DNA from: Alkalicoccus chagannorensis DSM 18086
GTDB taxonomy: Bacteria > Bacillota > Bacilli > Bacillales > Salisediminibacteriaceae
Assembly: GCF_000429725.1 (NCBI RefSeq)
Contig: NZ_AUCK01000014.1
Coordinates: 1 to 64,000, forward strand
DNA length: 64,000 nt
Direction of reading: 5' to 3'
Part shown: one piece after another, positions 26,558 through 35,442 of the stretch
How the letters are laid out: every line of letters begins with the position of its first letter
Position numbering within the stretch: position 1 is the first letter of the stretch
Made by a program: the position numbers and the translations under genes
The notes under the pieces: model-generated
The model's database searches: none
The model's input: the letters and a program-made list of their open reading frames with translations, nothing else
Told to the model about the DNA's origin: nothing

Positions 26558-28213
26558 ATGGATGTACAGGCGATGTTGTTTTTATTCCTCGGGGGACTCG
26601 GGGTGTTCCTCTTTGGAATCAAATATATGAGTGACGGGCTGCAGAAGACAGCCGGCGAGAAATTACGAAAAATCCTGGAGGCGGCGACGAACAGCTCTGT
26701 CCGCGGTATTTTTGCGGGGATGCTGGTCACGATGCTGCTGCAGACATCCACCGGTTCGACCGTCATGATCATCGGACTCGTCAACGCGGGGCTGCTCAGC
26801 TTCCGGCGTGCCATTCCGATGCTGCTCGGCGCAAACCTAGGTACGACCGCGACCGCGTTTATGATTTCCTTTAAAATCGGTGACTACGCGCTGCCGATTT
26901 TGTTTGCGGGCATGATCCTGATTTTCTTCTTTAATAAAAAACGAATTAACAACATCGGCCAGGTCATTTTCGGTTTCGGGATGATTTTCCTTGGGCTGAA
27001 CACGATGTCCGAGGGGCTGTATCCGTTCCGGGACGTTCCCGCATTTGTTGATATGATGGCGACGCTCGGGCAGAATCCGCTGCTCGGGGTGCTGGCAGGA
27101 ACCGGCTTTACGATGCTGATCCAGAGCTCAACCGGGGCAATCGGGGTGCTGCAGACGATGGCCGTCGATGGCCTCGTAACGCTGGAGCAGGCGCTTCCGA
27201 TCCTCTTTGGGGATAACATCGGGACGACGATCACGGCCGTGCTTGCTTCCATCGGTGCGACCGTTGCTGCCAAGCGTGCCGCGATGATTCACGTGATTTT
27301 CAATGTGACAGGCACGATTATGTTCCTTATTATTCTGCCGATCGTCCAGGCTGTTGTCGTCTGGATGTCTGCGAACTTCGGCGGGGACATCGCCCGTGAA
27401 ATTGCCTACGCGCACGGCCTGTTCAACTCCGTCAACGTGCTGCTGCAGTTCCCGCTGATCGGGCTGTATGCCATTCTTGCAACGAAAGTCATCCGTGGAG
27501 AAGATGATATCATCCAGCACGGCCCGCAGTACTTGAACCCGGCCTTGATCCAGCAGCCGACGTTTGCCCTCGAGAAGGCCCGTCAGGAAGTGGTACACAT
27601 GGGGACACTCGCGAAAGAGAACGTCGTCCATTCCACGAACATGCTGCTGAAAAACGATGCCAAAGAAGGCGAGCGCACGATACGAAAAGAAGAAATCATC
27701 AACGACCTGAACCACGAAATCGTCGATTACTTGACGAAAATCGGGGTGCGTTCGTTGAACCAGCAGCAGTCGTCGATGAATTCCCTGCTGATGCATAACG
27801 TGACCGATATTGAACGCGTCGGGGACCACTGTGAAAACTTGATGGAGCTCTCCGAGTACTCGATTGCGCATAAAATCAACTTCTCCGAAGAAGGAACAAA
27901 AGAGCTGGAACACATGATTTCCGTTACGTCCGAGGCGTTCGGTCAAGCACTCGAAGCACTCGAAAAGCAGGATCTCGAAGCAGCGATGAAAGTGCTCGAA
28001 CTCGAAGGACAGATTGATTATCTCGAAAAAGAAGGACGTAAATCCCACGTCCAGCGCATGAATGCAGGCATCTGCTCCGGCGCGAGCGGCATGGTCTTCC
28101 TCGACATGCTGAGCAACCTGGAGCGGATTGGAGACCACGCTTCCAACATCGCCGAAGGGGTTATTCAGATGAATCGGGAAGAATATGACCCGGCTTCCGG
28201 CGGCATGGAATAA
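26558..28213 (+). CDS. Na/phosphate cotransporter family protein with PhoU-like tail
   Basis: A 551-residue membrane protein of the NptA/YjbB family, which moves inorganic phosphate with sodium. Two inverted transport repeats carry LLQTSTGSTVM (near residue 61) and LIQSSTGAIGV (near 187). The C-terminal ~200 residues (about 335-545) form a PhoU-like helical domain in the cytoplasm. GAGAGATG upstream is a modest site. It is not part of an operon. The PhoP-box-like array upstream suggests induction in phosphate limitation. Confidence 0.92.
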   Translation: MDVQAMLFLFLGGLGVFLFGIKYMSDGLQKTAGEKLRKILEAATNSSVRGIFAGMLVTMLLQTSTGSTVMIIGLVNAGLLSFRRAIPMLLGANLGTTATAFMISFKIGDYALPILFAGMILIFFFNKKRINNIGQVIFGFGMIFLGLNTMSEGLYPFRDVPAFVDMMATLGQNPLLGVLAGTGFTMLIQSSTGAIGVLQTMAVDGLVTLEQALPILFGDNIGTTITAVLASIGATVAAKRAAMIHVIFNVTGTIMFLIILPIVQAVVVWMSANFGGDIAREIAYAHGLFNSVNVLLQFPLIGLYAILATKVIRGEDDIIQHGPQYLNPALIQQPTFALEKARQEVVHMGTLAKENVVHSTNMLLKNDAKEGERTIRKEEIINDLNHEIVDYLTKIGVRSLNQQQSSMNSLLMHNVTDIERVGDHCENLMELSEYSIAHKINFSEEGTKELEHMISVTSEAFGQALEALEKQDLEAAMKVLELEGQIDYLEKEGRKSHVQRMNAGICSGASGMVFLDMLSNLERIGDHASNIAEGVIQMNREEYDPASGGME

Positions 28214-28237
28214 GTCACCGCTGCATCGATCGAAAGA

Positions 28238-28282
28238 CAGAATCCCCCGTCAGAAGGACGTTCCTTCCGGCGGGGGATTCTG
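28238..28282 (+). terminator. Strong hairpin after the Na/phosphate transporter gene
   Basis: CAGAATCCCCCG (28238-28249) pairs perfectly with CGGGGGATTCTG (28271-28282), and the GAAGGA/TCCTTC inner part extends the stem. There is no T run after it, so termination may be weak. Confidence 0.5.
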
Positions 28283-28365
28283 CTGTGCGGCGGGGTCCTC
28301 CCCTTGCCCAGGCCGAAGCCTGCTCGCACATCGAAATCTGCAGGAGCACAAAAGCAGGTGTTTTC

Positions 28366-28395
28366 TTGTGCAGGAGCTGTCATTGTCTGTATGAT
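28366..28395 (+). promoter_or_regulatory. Candidate sigma-A promoter for the 28431-30409 gene pair
   Basis: TTGTGC (28366-28371), 18-bp spacer, TATGAT (28390-28395), 35 bases before the first ATG. Confidence 0.4.
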
Positions 28396-28430
28396 AGAAG
28401 CAGTACGTACATAGAAGGGTAGTGATCGAA

Positions 28431-28802
28431 ATGGAAAAAACAATTCCCGTGATGCAGCAGTGCATGCAGATTGCAGAAACAGTCGAAAAAGCCGCAGAGC
28501 ATATTCAGCGGCTGCTGCTGGAAACCGAGATTGAACAGACCGCGTACCTGCTGGAAGACGTCGTAAGTGCCTTCGCGACGGTACAGGAGTCGATGGAGCC
28601 GATCCGTCGTGAGATCGACGTGATGCCGGAAATCGAGCAGCAGGCGTTCGAACTGCAGCGGGCGCTCGGTCAGCTCGTCGACGCCTACGAAGAAAAGGAC
28701 CAGCCGAAGGCGGCAGAAATCGCTCAGTTTACGTTCGTCCCGGCCGTTAAGGCGTGGCGCCGGGCGATTGATGACACGTTCGAAGCGTATATGGAGCTAT
28801 GA
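28431..28802 (+). CDS. Small all-helical protein of unknown function
   Basis: A 123-residue, acidic, almost entirely helical protein without membrane segments, not recognised by name. The C-terminal part (VPAVKAWRRAIDD) resembles that of the small protein encoded at 48197 (MPALLQWQQRLQK), and both are of similar size and helical content, so a distant relationship is possible. The start is ATG 28431 with AGAAGGG upstream; GTG 28422 is the alternative. The stop overlaps the next start (ATGA), so the two proteins probably work together. Confidence 0.7.
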   Translation: MEKTIPVMQQCMQIAETVEKAAEHIQRLLLETEIEQTAYLLEDVVSAFATVQESMEPIRREIDVMPEIEQQAFELQRALGQLVDAYEEKDQPKAAEIAQFTFVPAVKAWRRAIDDTFEAYMEL

Positions 28803-30409
28803 ACCGGCTGCAGGAAAGTCATCTCCAGCAGCTTTGGCAGTGGTTTACCGAAGCAGGTGCGCCGCAGCCGGATCTGCCGGAAAAAGAACTTTTTCTGTCC
28901 GTCAGTGATGGCATCCGGCCGGCTGTTCGTCTGGACGAAGCGTCTGCGGCGTTTCCGGGCAAAGGCCTGCGCGTGGATGTGCCGGTATCGAGGCGCAGCC
29001 TCGGCACGATCCTGCGCCCGGGGGCAAAACTGCGCATCGAAGTCGGCACGGATGCTTTGATCATCGGAGAAACGATGACGCTGTTCCCCGGAGAGATAGA
29101 AGCCTTCGGGATTGCCGAGAACCACATGTGGCATCCGGACCGGGTCGAGCGGGCGCTTACCGCCTCGTCTTCGGTATCGGAGGAGATGCTCCGGGAGCTC
29201 TTCGTGGAAGAGCAGGAGGACGTCGAGGTCGTCACGTGCGAGTCGTGGTTTGTCCACGACCGCGGCGTCGTGCGTCTCGGTGAACGGCCCGTTCCTTCCC
29301 CGGAAGTGGTAGAGGCGGCGGCCCGCCGCGCGGGAGATCATTATTTTTCCGAGGCGGTAAGCAGGGACGGCCGTATTCTGTATGAATGGAACCCGGCGAC
29401 CCGGGAAAAAGCACGCGGATACAACATGCTCCGGCACGCCGGTACGGTGTATGCGATGCTGGAATTATATGAGCGGACCGGAGGGGAGACGCTGCTCGCT
29501 CAGGCCGGGAAAGCACTCCATTTTCTCGAACAACAGATCCAGCCGGTAGGCAGCGAGGGGCAGCAGGCACTCGTGCATAACAATGCAGTGAAGCTCGGGG
29601 GAAATGGGCTGGCGCTTGTTGCAATGGCCAAGTGGACGGAAGTGAAGAACGACCGCCGCTATGTCCCGCTCATGCAGGATCTGGCTTCGTGGATTCTTGG
29701 CACCCAGGATGAGACGGGCCGGTTTGCGGTGCATAAGATGAATGCGGAGACGGGCGAGAAAGCGGATTTCGAATCGGGGTATTATCCGGGAGAGGCGATG
29801 CTCGGCCTGATCCGCCTGCACCAGCTCGATGGCCGGGAAGGCTGGCTGGATGCGGCGGAACGCGAGGCGTCGTATTTGATTGACCGGAGAGATAAAGGCA
29901 AGTCGATCCACACGATCGCCCATGACCACTGGCTGCTGTATGCGCTCAATGAGCTGGAGGCCCTGCGGCCGAACGACAAGTACGTCGCGCATGCCGAGCT
30001 GATTGGCGAAGCGATTTTTCAGGCGCAGCGGATCGAAGGCGTGCAGGAATCGTGGGTCGGTTCGAGCCGGATGAAAGGCCCGCCGAGGTCGACGCCGACA
30101 GCCTGCAGGACGGAAGGAACCGGCGCTCTCTGGCAGCTGGCAGCAAGGCATGGGAAAAAGGAGCTGATGAGCCGCTGCCGCGAGTCGATGGCACTAGCGG
30201 TGGCGTTTCAGATGCAGATGCAGTATACGGAAGCGACGGTACATCATTTTCCGTATCAGCCGCTTCTGATCGGGGCGCTCCGGGAGAGCCTGGTCCACTA
30301 TACCGTGCGCAATGATTTTACCCAGCATAACGTCTCAAGTTTCCTCCAATACCTCCACGTGCTGGAGTCAGAAACGGCGGAAGCAGAAAAATCGGGGCAT
30401 CACGAATAG
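28799..30409 (+). CDS. Protein with predicted (alpha/alpha) toroid domain, unknown function
   Basis: A 536-residue soluble protein. Residues ~1-175 form a beta-rich region of no recognised family. From about 180 on, repeated helix pairs with aromatic and His/Arg-rich turns (YNMLRHAGTVYAMLELY, GNGLALVAMAKW, DFESGYYPGEAMLGLIRL, AHDHWLLYALNEL) look like an (alpha/alpha)6 barrel of the sort found in glycoside hydrolases, lyases and sugar epimerases. No catalytic assignment can be made. It is coupled to the small helical gene by a 4-base overlap. No signal peptide is seen. Confidence 0.7.
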   Translation: MNRLQESHLQQLWQWFTEAGAPQPDLPEKELFLSVSDGIRPAVRLDEASAAFPGKGLRVDVPVSRRSLGTILRPGAKLRIEVGTDALIIGETMTLFPGEIEAFGIAENHMWHPDRVERALTASSSVSEEMLRELFVEEQEDVEVVTCESWFVHDRGVVRLGERPVPSPEVVEAAARRAGDHYFSEAVSRDGRILYEWNPATREKARGYNMLRHAGTVYAMLELYERTGGETLLAQAGKALHFLEQQIQPVGSEGQQALVHNNAVKLGGNGLALVAMAKWTEVKNDRRYVPLMQDLASWILGTQDETGRFAVHKMNAETGEKADFESGYYPGEAMLGLIRLHQLDGREGWLDAAEREASYLIDRRDKGKSIHTIAHDHWLLYALNELEALRPNDKYVAHAELIGEAIFQAQRIEGVQESWVGSSRMKGPPRSTPTACRTEGTGALWQLAARHGKKELMSRCRESMALAVAFQMQMQYTEATVHHFPYQPLLIGALRESLVHYTVRNDFTQHNVSSFLQYLHVLESETAEAEKSGHHE

Positions 30410-30465
30410 CAAAGAATCCTCAGAGAAGGGTCCGGCTGCACGCGGCCGGGCAGGAGGAGCAGCAA

Positions 30466-30495
30466 CGCGCCGGAAGCGATTCTTCCGGCGCGTTT
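30466..30495 (+). terminator. Terminator of the toroid-protein operon
   Basis: Perfect 11-bp CGCGCCGGAAG/CTTCCGGCGCG stem with a CGATT loop, then TTTCGT. Confidence 0.75.
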
Positions 30496-30507
30496 CGTCA
30501 TAGAGAG

Positions 30508-30545
30508 AAGGCCGTTCCTCTGCCAGCGGGAGGGACGGCCTTTTT
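30508..30545 (+). terminator. Second terminator in tandem
   Basis: AAGGCCGTTCCTC (30508-30520) pairs with GAGGGACGGCC (30530-30540), followed by T5. Confidence 0.75.
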
Positions 30546-30549
30546 ATAT

Positions 30550-30694
30550 GCAGAGAACAAAAGCAGAGCGACTTTTGATCGGAACGGCCTGAACCGCTGG
30601 CGTTCGAGAAAAGAAAGAGGGCTTCTATCTTCCCGTGCAGCGTATGAAGCCGACGTCTTCTTGTATGAACACTTATACATTCCTATACTATAAA
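30550..30694 (-). repeat. Dispersed intergenic repeat, copy in minus orientation
   Basis: Read on the - strand it begins GTATAGGAATGTATAAGT, then TTCATACAAGAAGACG, and goes on to a GCCGTTCCGATCAAAAG segment. The same beginning is found at 32123 and the same order of blocks at 35443. The copies are imperfect and lie only in spacers. Confidence 0.6.
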
Positions 30695-30724
30695 AAAAGC
30701 AGCGGAGGAACATCCTCCGCTGCT
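30692..30724 (-). terminator. Terminator of the Asp-repeat lipoprotein gene
   Basis: 12-bp stem AGCAGCGGAGGA (30698-30709) with TCCTCCGCTGCT (30713-30724). The A7 run at 30692-30698 gives the U tract on the - strand. Confidence 0.9.
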
Positions 30725-30736
30725 GGTGCTTCCTAA

Positions 30737-31075
30737 TTAATAATCGTCGTCGTCGTCGTCATCGTCGTTCATGAGGTCGTCGTCATCATCGTCATCGTCG
30801 TCGTTCATGAGGTCGTCATCATCATCGTCATCGTCGTTCATCATGTCGTCATCGTCATCATCATCGTCGTTCATCATGTTATCGTCATTGTTAAGGTCGT
30901 TGTTCATGTTGTTGTCCATGTTGTCATCATCGTTCATTGGGTCGTTCTCGACGTTGTCGACGCCACCGTTGTCATTCAGGCCGTCGTTATTCATGTTCTC
31001 GTTATCGCCACAGCCTGCGAGTACGCCTGCTGCGAGAAGTGTAGATACTGCGGAAATTTGTAGTGTTTTTTTCAT
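30737..31075 (-). CDS. Small lipoprotein made largely of Asp-rich repeats
   Basis: A 112-residue predicted lipoprotein. The signal peptide ends in LAGC (lipidated Cys22). The rest is Asn/Asp low-complexity sequence ending in D(6-9)-(M/L)-M-N-D repeat units and a final Tyr. Unlike the gene at 554 it has no folded domain after the repeats. AAAGGAGG sets ATG 31075; the open frame extends further upstream without a site. It may bind cations or form a charged surface layer, but no function is known. Confidence 0.8.
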   Translation of the reverse strand: MKKTLQISAVSTLLAAGVLAGCGDNENMNNDGLNDNGGVDNVENDPMNDDDNMDNNMNNDLNNDDNMMNDDDDDDDDMMNDDDDDDDDLMNDDDDDDDDDLMNDDDDDDDDY

Positions 31076-31114
31076 GGAAATAGTTCCTCCTTTAATTTGA
31101 ACTCTACTTCGGGT

Positions 31115-31140
31115 ATTGCCATTTGGCTGGATGTTCAAAC
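31115..31140 (-). promoter_or_regulatory. Candidate sigma-B-like promoter for the Asp-repeat lipoprotein
   Basis: On the - strand GTTTGA, 14-bp spacer, GGCAAT, about 40 bases before the start codon. It is a partial match to GTTTAA-N12-15-GGGTAT. Confidence 0.3.
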
Positions 31141-31811
31141 GTACACACCCTGTTTTTTACATTGTTACATAATTTACGTCTGGTGCTTTGGTACATCGTT
31201 TTTACCGCTTCGTACTGCGAAATCAGCGGGAAAGCGCTCTCTTATCCCGCTGAATTTTCCTCTGTTTTTTATCAAAAAAAATAGCATTCGATGTTTTTCT
31301 CACATTTGCCCACATCTCTGGAAAAGAGAAGCCCGACCGAGGCCAGGCGCTGCATCTCCTCTTGAAAACATAGAGGGAGGACGGACATAGACGCGCCGCC
31401 CCCTGCATGAAGCCGGGGACTACGCTGCCTGCGGGAGGGAGCATGAAGAAACCTGCAGGAAAAGGCCGATGTTTAAAGAGCGGGAAGTGCCTGTTCGTTT
31501 GAAGCAGATCGGAGTAGCGGTGGAAAGAAGGCAGAAAGTTCTTTGGGCGATAAGCTGGAGATGGTTTATTGAGAGAGAGACGACGTCGCGCGCTGCGCGG
31601 GAAGAATCCTTTCTTCCCTTCAAAAACCTGGTCCGCACGCCGTACCGCCCTTTTGATCGGAATCCATTCCACGGCGAATGCAGAGAAGTTTCTTCCTGTT
31701 GATACTTGTGCTGGATTTTGAAAGAAAGTAGGTGTAATAGGTAGAAGAGAAGGGAAAAGAAGCCGATAAGAAAGTAGCGGGATTCTATCCCGTAGAAAGG
31801 AGGTGCGGACT
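31141..31811. other. Gene-free spacer with a copy of the dispersed repeat
   Basis: No credible gene. Bases 31590-31665 match the dispersed intergenic repeat. AAAGGAGG at its right end belongs to the next gene. Confidence 0.55.
31590..31665 (+). repeat. Dispersed intergenic repeat, partial copy
   Basis: GACGACGTCGCGCGCTGC, then GGGAAGAA, then TCCGCACGCCGTACCG and CTTTTGATCGG. Blocks are in the same order as the copies at 35443 and 46970. Confidence 0.55.
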
Positions 31812-32087
31812 GTGGATCTTGGCCGCATGTCACATGCAGCAAATCAAATGCAGACGCAGCACCAAATCTCCGAGCTTCATCAGCAGCAACAGCAGGTGGA
31901 GCGTGCTGGAGTACAGCCGGGCCAGGTCGTTGATCAGACTGACCAGGCTCCGGATGCGCAGAACGAAGAGCAGCAGGAGCAGAGTGAACGCTCTTGGGAA
32001 GATCAGCGCATGCGCCAGCAGGAGATGCAGGCAGCGCAGCAGAATGCGCAGCCGTATCTCGGCGGAAATATCGATTTCTTTGCATAG
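31812..32087 (+). CDS. Small Gln-rich hydrophilic protein
   Basis: A 91-residue protein very rich in Gln, Glu and Asn, with no membrane segment or recognised domain. It ends in YLGGNIDFFA, which may be a conserved tail. GTG 31812 lies eight bases after AAAGGAGG; ATG 31827 is the alternative. It is followed by a strong terminator, which supports real expression. Function is unknown. Confidence 0.65.
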   Translation: MDLGRMSHAANQMQTQHQISELHQQQQQVERAGVQPGQVVDQTDQAPDAQNEEQQEQSERSWEDQRMRQQEMQAAQQNAQPYLGGNIDFFA

Positions 32088-32094
32088 TTCCGCC

Positions 32095-32125
32095 AGACCC
32101 GCCGGTTTTCCGGCGGGTCTTTTTT
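32095..32125 (+). terminator. Terminator of the Gln-rich protein gene
   Basis: Perfect 11-bp AGACCCGCCGG/CCGGCGGGTCT stem with a TTTT loop and T6. Confidence 0.93.
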
Positions 32126-32205
32126 GAAGTATAGGAATGTATAAGTTTTCATACAAGAAGACGGCGGCTGCTTCCGCTGCAAAGGACACACGCCTCTTTC
32201 CCGTT
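32123..32205 (+). repeat. Dispersed intergenic repeat, copy
   Basis: Contains GTATAGGAATGTATAAGTTT, then CATACAAGAAGACGGCGGCT, as in the - strand copy at 30550-30694. Confidence 0.6.
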
Positions 32206-33007
32206 AACCGCCTGCAGCGGCTTCCCGTTCCGAGCTGCATTTCTTCTGCAGATAGGAGGAAGGTGCTGCGTGATGGCGGGGTTTCGGTGTGAGTCGACAG
32301 GGCCTCATGCATACCTCGACGTACCTCTTGCCTCGTGTGGCGGGGTTTGATCCGTCTGGCGGGCTTTTTCTCCGGGGCGACGGCCTTTTGCCGCGGGGCG
32401 ACGAGGTTGGAGGGCCCGGGCGACATGCTTTGCCTGTCGAGTCGACCAGGTTTCTGCCGGACCAGCGGCAGGGGCGAAGAACGGCCAGCTTGTCACTGGC
32501 ATAGAAAACAGATAACCTTTTGTCCCACTTCATCGCAGCGAGGAAGACGGCAGCTCCGTTCCCTGCGCTTACAGCAAGAAGTGCGGGCTTCCATTGCAAG
32601 TCGGCGTATGTCGTTTCGGCCGATGGCCACCTCTTCCATGCGAACTCCGCGCACAGGGGGACACAGCTGAAAACAACCGTCTACAGCGTCTTTGCGGTGT
32701 GATATTTCTTTCGGCTTAAAAATATCCATTATTATCCATTATATCCTCTAAAAGTCTTTTTTAGACTGAAATTTCCCATCATTCTCACTATTTTACTTTT
32801 TCTTCCTTTTTGCACGCGTAAGCGCTATACTACCGTGTAGGCTGCCAGTTTACACGTTCTGTTAACGTCTGTTCGGAAGTGGCGTCAGCTGCATACTCGG
32901 TTTACAGGCGCCTGCTGGTGTCGGGCGGTTCTTCAAGAAAGAAGCCGCAGACACGCCAAACAATAGGAGCTTGAACAGAGCGATCTGAAAAAAGGAGGAT
33001 CCTACAT
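32206..33007. other. Gene-free spacer before the AbgT gene
   Basis: Holds the periodic array at 32338-32447. Near 32817-32830 CGTAAGCGCTATAC partly matches a catabolite response element (TGWAARCGYTWNCW) and overlaps a possible -10 TATACT at 32826. No convincing gene. Confidence 0.45.
32338..32447. repeat. Degenerate repeat array with a ~20-bp period
   Basis: Cores TGGCGGGG (32338), TGGCGGGC (32357), GGGGCGACG (32374), GGGGCGACG (32395), GGGCGACAT (32418) and GAGTCGACC (32439) recur every 17-23 bp, separated by T-rich stretches. The GCGAC core is the reverse complement of the GTCGC core at 26066. Confidence 0.55.
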
Positions 33008-34534
33008 ATGGAAAGAAAACGTCATGGTTTTTTTCAGCGGTTTCTCGATGGGATCGAGAAAACAGGGAACCGTCTGCCGCATCCGGTCACGCTGTTTGCG
33101 ATTTTGACGCTGCTTGTGATCGGATTGTCTGCAGTGATCTCGGCTGTCGGGATCGAGGTTGAACATCCGGGAGAGGAAGGAGAGGTAGTTGCCGTTACAA
33201 GTCTTCTCGACCGGGAAGGCATTCAGTACATGCTCACGAGCATGGTAGATAACTTCATCGGTTTTGCGCCGCTCGGTGTGGTTCTCGCAACGATGCTCGG
33301 GATCGGTCTGGCAGAGCGGACTGGGTTGATCAGTGCGTGTCTGCGCGGTTTTGTTCTGTCGATTCCGAAAGCACTCATCACAGCCGGGCTCGTTTTCGCC
33401 GGCATTATGTCGAGCGTGGCATCCGACGCTGGTTACGTCGTACTGCCGCCGCTCGGTGCTGTTATCTTTGCTGCGCTCGGCCGTCATCCACTGGCCGGAC
33501 TGGCCGCTGCGTTTGCCGGAGTTTCTGCCGGGTTCAGTGCCAATCTGCTCGTGTCTGCGACGGATCCGCTGCTCGCGGAACTGACCATTTCCGCTGCGGC
33601 GATGATGGATCAGACGTACGCCGAAGGCATGAACATCCTCATGAACTATTACTTCATCATCGTGTCCGTCTTTCTGCTGACGCTGGTCGGCGCTTTCGTG
33701 ACGGAAAAAATTGTGGAGCCCCGTCTCGGAAAGTATGAAGGAGACTACACTGAGGATCTGAACGGCTTGAGTGGGGTGGAGAAAAAAGGACTGCTGTGGT
33801 CCGGCCTCTCCGTTGCGGCCGGCCTTGCCATTGTCGCCGCGCTTGTCGTGCCGGAGCAGGGTGTGCTGCGTGCCGATGACGGCGGCGTGATTCAGTCTCC
33901 GTTCATGGATGGCATCGTGCCGATTATCGCGATTCTCTTCTTCCTTCCGGGACTCGTATACGGGATTGTGACGAAGGACATTACGAATGATAAGGATGTA
34001 GCAAACAAACTTTCCGAAACGATGGCGGCGATGGGGATGTTTATCGTCCTCGCCTTCACTGCGGGGCAGTTTGTTGCCTACTTTGCCGAAACGAACATGG
34101 GCATCGTCATCGGGGTTTACGGCGCAGAAGCACTCGATGCCAGCGGCCTGCGTGGAATACCGCTGCTGATTGCGTTCATCTTTGTGGCCGGCTTCATCAA
34201 TCTCTTCATCGGAAGTGCATCGGCCAAATGGGCGATGATGGCACCGATTTTCGTCCCTGTCATGATGCAGATGGGATATTCCCCGGAAGTCACACAGATG
34301 GCCTACCGGATCGCCGACTCGACAACAAATATTATCACGCCGCTCATGACGTATTTTGCGATCATCATCGCGTTCGCGCAGCGGTATGATAAGAAGATGG
34401 GCATAGGGACGATGATTTCCGTCATGTTCCCGTATACGATCTTCTTTACGATCACCTGGATCATTATGCTCGTCGTCTGGATCCTGCTCGGCGTCGATCT
34501 CGGACCTGGTGCACCTATTTACTACGAAAACTAA
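33008..34534 (+). CDS. AbgT-family transporter
   Basis: A 508-residue inner-membrane protein with about 12 hydrophobic segments, of the AbgT family known for p-aminobenzoyl-glutamate uptake and, in some members, antimetabolite efflux. The opening (ERVTGNRLPHPVTLF-like: KTGNRLPHPVTLFAI), MLGIGLAERTGL, the GSASAKWAMMAPIFVP signature in the second half and IADSTTNIITPLM are typical. AAAGGAGG precedes ATG 33008. It stands alone, with a terminator-like hairpin after it. The substrate cannot be decided. Confidence 0.92.
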   Translation: MERKRHGFFQRFLDGIEKTGNRLPHPVTLFAILTLLVIGLSAVISAVGIEVEHPGEEGEVVAVTSLLDREGIQYMLTSMVDNFIGFAPLGVVLATMLGIGLAERTGLISACLRGFVLSIPKALITAGLVFAGIMSSVASDAGYVVLPPLGAVIFAALGRHPLAGLAAAFAGVSAGFSANLLVSATDPLLAELTISAAAMMDQTYAEGMNILMNYYFIIVSVFLLTLVGAFVTEKIVEPRLGKYEGDYTEDLNGLSGVEKKGLLWSGLSVAAGLAIVAALVVPEQGVLRADDGGVIQSPFMDGIVPIIAILFFLPGLVYGIVTKDITNDKDVANKLSETMAAMGMFIVLAFTAGQFVAYFAETNMGIVIGVYGAEALDASGLRGIPLLIAFIFVAGFINLFIGSASAKWAMMAPIFVPVMMQMGYSPEVTQMAYRIADSTTNIITPLMTYFAIIIAFAQRYDKKMGIGTMISVMFPYTIFFTITWIIMLVVWILLGVDLGPGAPIYYEN

Positions 34535-34548
34535 ATGAATGAAAGAAC

Positions 34549-34587
34549 AACCCGCGTCGGAAGTATCTGCTTCCGGCGCGGGTTTTG
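34549..34587 (+). terminator. Terminator of the AbgT gene
   Basis: AACCCGCGTCGGAAG (34549-34563) pairs with CTTCCGGCGCGGGTT (34570-34584), followed by a short T run. Confidence 0.75.
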
Positions 34588-34982
34588 GATTTTAAACCGA
34601 TGGATCAGAATGTAAAGGAGCGGATAGCTGCTCTGAAAGCGTAAAAAGCCTATGCTTTCCGCAGCGAACCTGCAGTAAGGCGCAACTGTCGACGTCAGAC
34701 ACCGCCCTGCATAATAAAGAAGAAAATTAGTCAAATAGACTCATCTTAGGGGTGGGGAAGAAGATACATCCGCTTACGACGCGATAATTCCCTCCCATTT
34801 GTATAAATAAGCAAGATAAATAACGTTTATCCTGGTTCTTTTATCACTTATGACGTTCAGTCTATCGAAATATTCGTATGGCGGACTAATTTTGCAGAAA
34901 ATTCTGATTTTATATACTTTTCAAAAATGCTATAATAAAATCAATGCATTGGACTATGTTTAGATGAAGGAGGAGGTTTATC
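34588..34982. other. Spacer before the DUF4870 gene
   Basis: AT-rich towards the right. TATAAT at 34932-34937 is a possible -10 for the next gene, with no clear -35. Nothing else is recognised. Confidence 0.4.
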
Positions 34983-35360
34983 ATGACCGATAAGCAGCCG
35001 CATCAGCCGCAGGAGCAGACCACTAGTTCGGGCCTGACGCAGAATGTCGCCGCAGTACTTGCCTACGTGCTTGGTTTCATCACGGGACTGATCTTCTTGT
35101 TTCTTGAAAAAGACAACAAGTTTGTCCGTTACCATGCGATGCAGTCCATTGTGCTCTCCGTCGCCTTCTTTGTTCTCAGCACGGTGCTTGGATTCATTCC
35201 GCTTCTCGGATGGCTTCTCGCAGCACTATTGACACCGGTAGCTCTCATTGTATGGATTGTCTGCATGATCAAAGCTTACCAGGGACAATGGTTCGAATTC
35301 CCGCTGGCGGGTCCTTTTTCTAAAGAACAGGTGGAGAAGATGAGTCAACAGCAGCAGTAA
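34983..35360 (+). CDS. DUF4870-family membrane protein (copy 1)
   Basis: A 125-residue protein with three hydrophobic segments (about residues 20-42, 53-72 and 75-97) and the DUF4870 signature around FLEKDNKFVRYHAMQS. The tail ends SQQQQ. The family is of unknown function, found in many Firmicutes and sometimes called Tic20-like. GAAGGAGGAGG precedes ATG 34983. Another member is at 49632. Confidence 0.88.
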   Translation: MTDKQPHQPQEQTTSSGLTQNVAAVLAYVLGFITGLIFLFLEKDNKFVRYHAMQSIVLSVAFFVLSTVLGFIPLLGWLLAALLTPVALIVWIVCMIKAYQGQWFEFPLAGPFSKEQVEKMSQQQQ

Positions 35361-35404
35361 GAAAGGCATTCCTGTCTATGTTTCTATACAGTTCTGATAC
35401 GACA

Positions 35405-35442
35405 GCACGCCGGAAGCAGAGATGCTTCCGGCGTGCTTTTTT
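35405..35442 (+). terminator. Terminator of DUF4870 gene 1
   Basis: Perfect 14-bp GCACGCCGGAAGCA/TGCTTCCGGCGTGC stem, GAGA loop, T6. Confidence 0.95.

Noticed and set aside
31804-31812. GTG 31803 as start of the Gln-rich protein
   Set aside because: It overlaps the AAAGGAGG site itself; GTG 31812 has normal spacing.
32817-32830. Catabolite response element before the AbgT gene
   Set aside because: About 11 of 14 positions match, but the end positions fail, and AbgT genes are not typical CcpA targets; kept only as a remark.
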